A program made the position numbers and the translations under genes. Below, in pieces: positions 56,948 to 64,000 of a stretch of 64,000 nucleotides of DNA (position 1 is the first letter of the stretch; every line of letters starts with the position of its first letter). Under the pieces are notes generated by a model that had not been told where the DNA came from, ran no database searches, and saw only the letters and a program-made list of their open reading frames with translations. The DNA comes from Flaccisagitta enflata. Lineage: Eukaryota; Chaetognatha; Sagittoidea; Aphragmophora. Location of the stretch: the NCBI GenBank assembly GCA_965153355.1, contig OZ231126.1, positions 65,224,001 through 65,288,000 on the forward strand, given 5' to 3'.

Positions 56948-57133
56948 AGTCGCGTGCTACGCGACTCTACACCCCGCTTTGTCCGCCCGTCGGTCGGTCG
57001 GTCGGTCCCCATTTTACTTTTTTTATGTTTTTGCGGTCTTTAGCCTCACTGCACTTGCCTAAGTGCTTTAGTAACTCAAATACTGCCCCTGCCCACCCGC
57101 ACGCGACTAAGGTGGCCGTGTATCCGGCCTTGT
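56948..57133 (+). mobile_element. HP-alpha element
   Basis: Hairpin AGTCGCGTGCTACGCGACT, CTACACCCCGCTTTGTCCG, a GTCGGTCGGTCGG tract, CCTCACTGCACTTGCC, the distal CCCGCACGCGACTAAGGTGGCC and CGGCCTTGTT. Confidence 0.9.
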
Positions 57134-57233
57134 TTTTTTTTTGGGGGGGGGGAAAGGCGAACCTTACACAGTGACCTATTTTGCGCATATTAGAATTGGA
57201 TTCTGGTTTGGGGAAGATATGTAACTTAAGCAA

Positions 57234-57234
<1 letters not shown>

Positions 57235-57321
<87 letters not shown>
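57235..57321. repeat. (CA)n microsatellite
   Basis: About 87 bp of CA repeats. Confidence 0.95.
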
Positions 57322-57324
<3 letters not shown>

Positions 57325-57430
57325 GCTGCTCAAGCCAAATCAAGCATCCACTGGTGGAGATTCTCAACTTTTGCATAAGAAAATGAAAACCATGTTTTTC
57401 TAATATGTAGTCAATCTTACTTCATTTTTT

Positions 57431-57606
57431 AGTCGCGTGACGCAACTCTGGTCCGTCCGGTCCGTCCGTTGGTCAATCCGTCCGCACACTTTACTTTTTT
57501 TGTTTTTTGCGGTTTTTGGCCCCAATGTCCTGCCCAAATGATCTGGTGACCTCAATATGGCCCCCGCCCACCACGCGACTGGGGTAGCCGTGTATCCGGC
57601 CTTGTT
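57431..57606 (+). mobile_element. HP-alpha element, compact hairpin
   Basis: Hairpin AGTCGCGTGACGCAACT, GGTCCGTCCGGTCC, ACTTTACTTTTTTTG, CTGCCCAAATGATCTGGTGAC, the distal CACCACGCGACTGGGGTAGCC and CGGCCTTGTT. Confidence 0.85.
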
Positions 57607-57609
57607 CTA

Positions 57610-58110
57610 ACAATTCAGTTCTTTAGCAACGATTTCTTGGCAGTCAAACCCTTGGTCGAGAATCCCCGGCAAAGTCACATGCCAGAGATCATCGACAAAT
57701 TACTTTGCAGCACCAGCTCTCGAAAAAGAGTTTAAAAAAAAAAAGCAGCTCAATTTCAAGGTCATTTCAAGGTCATCTGGGGGCCAAGAATAGTAAGAAG
57801 AAGAACGACAAATGGAGGATAAGGAGGAGGACAATATTTATTTGAGACAAATGGGCACTTAAAAGAAAAAAGAGATATCATTGGCAAGAAGACGGAATTT
57901 AAAGAAATAGCAGTTTATGTCTGTTTATGTCAGTTTTCAAATTGCGTAGGACGCATATGAATAGGATCGTTAAATACTAATTTTTCTTTCATGTTTCGGT
58001 GTCTCAAAAGTCACAATACCATCTTTCATATCCGATCAAGAGAGCAGCGACATGAAAACAGAATCAAAGCGAGTCCAACAGATTGTCATATACCAATGAA
58101 TCAAACACAG
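57610..58110. other. Region without recognisable genes
   Basis: No gene or clear repeat seen in about 500 bp; an imperfect TTCAAGGTCA duplication is at 57755-57776. Confidence 0.35.
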
Positions 58111-58111
58111 A

Positions 58112-58384
58112 GGGTGTGTTTCTAGTGAGCGCCAAAAACGCGTTTGTTCCCGTGAAACGCGATAACAGCGTGAACACATATTCAAGAATTGCAACGGTCC
58201 CACGCGGGAGTGAGCAAAGTGAGTGAGTGAGCCCGTGAACGGAGCAAGCGAGCGAGCGAAGAGAGCGTAGCGAAGCAGAGCGCTGCGGAGCGATTGAGCG
58301 GAGTGAGCGGTGCGAGCGAACAAACGTAGCGAGCGACCGAGTGGCCCTTTCGAAACGCGATCGTCTCTGACTAGAAACGCCCCC
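58112..58384 (-). mobile_element. CG-rich element E, copy 4
   Basis: GGGTGTGTTTCTAGTGAGCGC start, GGTCCCACGCGGGAGTG, GAGCGAGCGA-type interior, CGAAACGCGATCGTCTCTGAC and TAGAAACGCCCC end. Confidence 0.82.
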
Positions 58385-58487
58385 AGGAATGACTACCTAA
58401 GGTATCCCGCATTTCCTTTAAACTATGCCTCTCATTTAATCCCAACACGATGATCTGAGCCGTGATCTTTGTATCACAAAACCTATA

Positions 58488-58634
58488 CAGCGGGACCTGG
58501 GCATAACGGTTTTGATGGGACCAGACATTTATGTCCATTAAGCAGCTTCGATATGTCTCGACTTTGTTTCAAATCGGTTTTTGGGCAGTATTTTTGAGTT
58601 GGGTCAAATTGGTCGCTTTTTCGAGGAGAGGACG

Positions 58635-58729
<95 letters not shown>

Positions 58730-59357
58730 GGAGCGGCATTTGAAGAGGAAGAGGATAAGGAAGAGAAAAAACATAAGGAAATTGATTGGCACCATTGTTT
58801 AACATTGATAATGGCATCATTGCCGCTCATTGCCTCATTTTGTATCGACTTTTTGTTTTGATCAGGCAAAATAAGGCATCACCATTTCGTCCACCGGATG
58901 GATGAAAAAATAGATCATATCGATCGAATTCGACCGCCCCTTCAAAAACCCTTTTCGAAGCTGCTTAATGTCCATTAAAGAGGGTTACCGCTATCGCAAA
59001 ACTTGATAATCTTTGATGAAAAAATATCATCTTATGTAAGTTGGACAACATGAAATAAGAAATAAATGGTTACAAGAAATTAGAACACAATTTTTTAATA
59101 CTAATTTCTAAATATTTTCTCTGCAAAAAATTTGTGGTCTTCTCAATGTTTCATTTTGTAATAAAATGAAACAATTTACCTTTATTGAAGGGAGTTAGCT
59201 TGAAAGGCCTCAAAAACTTGACCTTAAAAAGCGAGTCACTGTTAAAGCCGAGGCTGTTGACAAGGGGTATTTCAACATTACAAATACAAATTAGATATTT
59301 GTCCTCTAAAAGGAGGGGTACCTTTAAAGGCGTTGTTATGGAGGCGGGGTTCCACTG
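58488..59357. mobile_element. Mariner-like element remnant (CAGCGGGACC / CAGTGGAACC ends)
   Basis: TA then CAGCGGGACCTGGGCATAACG at the left; GGCGGGGTTCCACTG then TA at the right. 870 bp, no transposase. An inner inverted pair CATTAAGCAGCTTCGA (58540, 58954) encloses the GA array, suggesting a second nested foldback. Confidence 0.6.
58639..58727. repeat. (GA)n microsatellite
   Basis: About 89 bp of GA repeats. Confidence 0.95.
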
Positions 59358-59439
59358 TATATACAGTCATTAGAACCTTTGATTTTTCAGTTCGTGATGG
59401 ACGGAGTCGTTTAACTTACAATGAAGACTGCTAGTTTTT

Positions 59440-59792
59440 AGATGCGTCGGTCAGGAACGCATCTCTATAAAAGGGTCTGTCCGTCCGTCGGTCCGTCGGT
59501 CCGTCGGTCCGTCGGTCCGTTGGTCCGTCGGTCCGTCGGTCCGTCGCTCCGTCGGTCCGTCGCTCCGTCGCTCCGTCGGTCCGTCGGTCCGACCGTTACG
59601 CCTGAACAAAAACCGCGTTTCTCGGCTGTTTTTGGCCACATTGAGATCCGACACTGAAACAAATGATCAACCAACATGTTTTGAGAGTCCTTTCACCCGT
59701 CTGTTCATCCATCTGTCTCTCCTTACATATGTCACATGATCAATACACGCTGAGACACAGCCCGGACGCATCGTTGACCAGTCGGGCTTGTT
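59440..59792 (+). mobile_element. HP-delta element, copy 2
   Basis: Hairpin AGATGCGTCGGTCAGGAACG with CATCT, CTATAAAAGGGTCTGTCCG, a GTCGGTCC array, GTTACGCCTGAACAAAAACC, GATCCGACACTGAAAC, GAGACACAGCC, distal CGGACGCATC, GTCGGGCTTGTT. Confidence 0.88.
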
Positions 59793-59943
59793 TTTTTCTT
59801 TCTATAAAAAGTCAGTGAATGGATAACAAGCGCGCTTGCATAAGTAATTTTCAATTTTCTCTCCTTTTCGATTTTACATTGTTCTTGATGAAGGATCCCT
59901 TCATGCGTATCCTGACGATCACAATCGAGTTGAGGTCTTTTTT

Positions 59944-60063
59944 AGTCGCGTGCTACGCAACTTTATAACCAGCTATGTCGGTCGGTCAATCGGTCCAACG
60001 GTCCCCGTTAGTTTTTTCGGCGTTTTCGGGCGTCTTTTACATTACTGCTCAAGTAAGCCTTAT
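59944..60063 (+). mobile_element. HP-alpha element, 3' shortened, head-to-tail with the next
   Basis: Hairpin AGTCGCGTGCTACGCAACT, TATAACCAGCTATGTCGG, GTCGGTCAATCGG, TTACTGCTCAAGTAAGCCTT, then directly the next hairpin. Confidence 0.75.
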
Positions 60064-60266
60064 TAGTCGCGTGCACGCGACTCTACACCCTGCTTTGTCC
60101 GTCGGTTGGTCGGTTGGTCGGTTGGTTGGTCGGTCGGTCACACTTTACTTTTTTTATGATTTTTATTTTTGGACCTCACTGCTCCTGCCCAAATGGTCTA
60201 GTGACCTCAAATATGGCCCCTGCCCACCCGCACGCGACTTCGGTAGCCGTGTATCCGGCCTTATTT
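60064..60266 (+). mobile_element. HP-alpha element, full copy
   Basis: Hairpin AGTCGCGTGCACGCGACT, CTACACCCTGCTTTGTCCG, a GGTTGGTCGG tract, ACACTTTACTTTTTTTATG, CTGCTCCTGCCCAAATGGTC, CCCACCCGCACGCGACTTCGG and CCGGCCTTATT. A short 3' fragment (GCCCCTGCCCACCCACAGACG) follows at 60270-60310. Confidence 0.9.
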
Positions 60267-60595
60267 ACCACCGCCCCTGCCCACCCACAGACGACTCTGG
60301 AAGCCATGTAACCGTAACTGTTTTCTTTGGTCACGATGAAAAGATTTTTCGGTCAGTCAGTCAATCAGTCGATCAGTCTGTTAGAGCAACAAAACGAGTC
60401 TGGAATGGGTCGAATACATTTTTCAAACTAATTTTTTTCCGGCCATATGCTGTTGGTTCTCCTATTTTGCATCGCCTACGGAGTTCGTCAACTGCATTTT
60501 TTCGAATATTTGTCCCTAATAAGTCGGCTTTTCTATTGCAGTTACGGCACAGCAAATTAAGAAACATAGAGAGAGAGAGAAAAAAAAAAGACAAG

Positions 60596-62485
<1,890 letters not shown>

Positions 62486-62663
62486 AAAAACGAGCTCAGA
62501 CATTGGGCATATTTCCCTTAATGTAGGCGTCTTGGGGAGCAAAAAAGAGAAGAAAATGAGCTTTTCTCTCTGCAAATGACACATTGATTCTGCGTTTTAA
62601 TTCCGTTTCTTTTTCAGCCATGATTCTTTCATCATTTCTTACTGGTAACTTGCGCTGATTTTT

Positions 62664-62817
62664 AGTCTTGGACACGCGACTATAGAACTTGCCCTGTCGG
62701 TCGGTCGGTCAGTCAGTCGGTTGGTCGGTCCCCAACGTTTTTAAAATTGCGAGCGGTTTTTGCAATACAGCCCCTGCCCAACCGTCCGCGACTGTATTGC
62801 CGTGTATCCGGCTTGTT
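62664..62817 (+). mobile_element. HP-beta element
   Basis: Hairpin AGTCTTGGACACGCGACT, AGAACTTGCCCTGTCGG, a GTCAGTCAGTCGG tract, GCGAGCGGTTTTTGCAATAC, CAACCGTCCGCGACTGTATTG and CCGGCTTGTT. A few bases of another start (TTTAGTCGTG) follow. Confidence 0.85.
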
Positions 62818-63074
62818 TTTAGTCGTGTTCATTCCTTAGTTCTCTCTAAGTTATGGAAAATTTCAGAACAACTCATGAAAATGTAATGGACAGCTAATTC
62901 AAAACTCATGAGTTTAGAGCAACGTTGAAGATTTTTTTTTTTTTTTTTTTTGTCGACTCATGACCTTTTTGCTTTACAATGTTTAGTGCTCTTCCCTCCG
63001 GATAACTCATTCTTCCGCTACCATGTCTCTTTCGCCATTATTACCAATTCTGCCCTAATGCCATTTCACAATTA

Positions 63075-63344
63075 GGGGGCGTTTCTAGTCAAAGACGATC
63101 GCGTTTTTAACGGGCCACTCGGTCGCTCGCTACGTTCGTTCGCTCGCACCGCTCACTCTGCTCACTTGCTCCGCAGCGCTCCGCTTAGCTACGCTCGCTT
63201 CGCTCGCTCGCTCCATTCACGGGCTCGCTCACTCACTTCGCTCACTCCCTCGTGGGACAGTTGAAATTCTTGAATATGTATTCATGCTGTTATCGCGTTT
63301 TGCGAGAACAAACGCGTTTTTAATCTTCATTAGAAACACGCCCC
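63075..63344 (+). mobile_element. CG-rich element E, copy 5
   Basis: GGGGGCGTTTCTAGTCAAAG start, GACGATCGCGTTTTTAACGG, CGCTCGCTTCGCTCGCTCGC interior, CCCTCGTGGGACAGTTGAAA and TAGAAACACGCCCC end. The best E reference copy. Confidence 0.85.
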
Positions 63345-63471
63345 TACGATTTATCATGTCCTGACACCTTCTCCACGAATCACTCACTCCGTTGTGATCC
63401 AGTATCGCCCTATCCTCTACCTTACAAGGGCTCGCCATTCTTCCGCTCAGTCACTGAATCTTCCGTTTTTA

Positions 63472-63612
63472 AGTCGCGTGCACGCGATTCTACAACCGGC
63501 GTTTATGGGCGGTTTTGGGGTTACTGCTCCTGCCCAACTGCTTGGTTGGTCAATTCAATCATTGCCCCTGCCCACCCGCACGCGACTTCGGTAGCCGTGT
63601 ATCCGGCCTTGT
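63472..63612 (+). mobile_element. HP-alpha element lacking the GTCC tract
   Basis: Hairpin AGTCGCGTGCACGCGATT, CTACAACCGGCGTTTATGG, CTGCTCCTGCCCAACTGC, CCCACCCGCACGCGACTTCGG and CGGCCTTGTT. The GTCC microsatellite is absent, so it is not essential to element identity. Confidence 0.87.
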
Positions 63613-63767
63613 TCACGTCTTCGTCTACTTTTTCCTTGCTCACTCTCCTTTGCAGATCTTCTTTTTTTACACCTCACCGAACTAAGAATTGATTTCTTTT
63701 CATCCATCAATTTGTGATGGAGGTCTCACGCGCAAAGGATGGCTCGAAGCATGCCAAGGATAGGAGA

Positions 63768-63877
63768 CGAAGAAGAAGAAGAAGAAGAAGAAGAAGAAGA
63801 AGAAGAAGAAGAAGAAGAAGAAGAAGAAGAAGAAGAAGAAGAAGAAGAAGAAGAAGAAGAAGAAGAAGAAGAAGAAG
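63768..63877. repeat. (GAA)n microsatellite
   Basis: About 110 bp of GAA repeats. Confidence 0.95.
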
Positions 63878-63973
63878 ATATGTGACGAACAACGGAAAAA
63901 AATATTACGAAGAAAAAGGATCAAGCTGAAGAAGAACAAGAACAAGGTGATGAGACAGAAACCAGGCCGCAGA

Positions 63974-64000
63974 CAAGGCCAAAACCAGTCGCGGACGAGT
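63974..64000 (-). mobile_element. HP-beta element, cut by window end
   Basis: ACAAGGCCAAAACCAGTCGCG followed by GACGAGT is the distal end of a beta element. The hairpin would lie outside the window. Confidence 0.6.

Overview
This window looks like nuclear DNA from an animal, most likely an invertebrate; I cannot name the phylum. Three things support this. There are GT-AG introns. There are two genes for small secreted proteins with a scavenger-receptor cysteine-rich (SRCR) type domain, each split after the signal peptide. The DNA is also very rich in non-autonomous transposons and simple repeats. I see no rRNA or tRNA gene, no virus-like gene, no transposase, and no bacterial-style gene organisation. 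Almost all long open frames are translations of microsatellites.

The only genes I can support are a tandem pair on the + strand. Gene A runs 10329-11789 (exons 10329-10402 and 11363-11789, 166 aa). Gene B runs 14658-15640 (exons 14658-14731 and 15232-15640, 160 aa). Both have a 25-residue first exon encoding a signal peptide, a phase-2 intron, and a single-exon domain with six cysteines at matching positions. By hand alignment 89 of 113 domain residues are identical, so they are a local duplication. Both start codons lie 6-7 bases after a pyrimidine-rich AG, which suggests an upstream untranslated exon or a trans-splice site.

The rest is a mosaic of mobile elements. The dominant group is a set of short elements (58 bp to 1.1 kb, about 35 recognisable copies), called HP elements here. 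Each starts with a hairpin, continues into a GTCC/GTCGGTCG microsatellite or longer minisatellite, and ends with a distal arm complementary to the first hairpin arm plus GGCCTTGTT. I see four subfamilies: alpha, beta, gamma and delta. The hairpin arm differs between them and the distal arm changes to match. Comparing occupied and empty sites shows insertion into T/A tracts with no clear target duplication. The design resembles Helentron-associated elements (HINE/DINE-1 type), but that assignment is inference. A second family, zeta (32815-34038, 39715-40322, 46226-46772, 48018-48675, 53981-54508), has the same logic on a larger scale: a 17-19 nt inverted end, a 20-bp-type minisatellite core, and two further stems that covary between copies.

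Other elements include many 0.2-0.9 kb foldback elements flanked by TA (Tc1/mariner-like), one hAT-like element with a perfect 8-bp target duplication (35067-35404), five copies of a CG-rich element with GGGCGTGTTTCTAG ends, and a composite AT-rich repeat in three copies (8293-9535, 34820-36060, 44950-45716). Several elements are nested in one another, which gives a relative order of insertion.

Simple repeats dominate the right half: a CT array of about 765 bp (48724-49489), another of about 420 bp (50871-51290), GAAA arrays over about 1.9 kb (60596-62485), GGAA (43488-44230), TTG (29300-29660), TTC (23404-23757), CAA (55115-55550) and many GT/CA and GA/CT tracts. Several are cores or near neighbours of the mobile elements, so the elements may have seeded some of the microsatellites.
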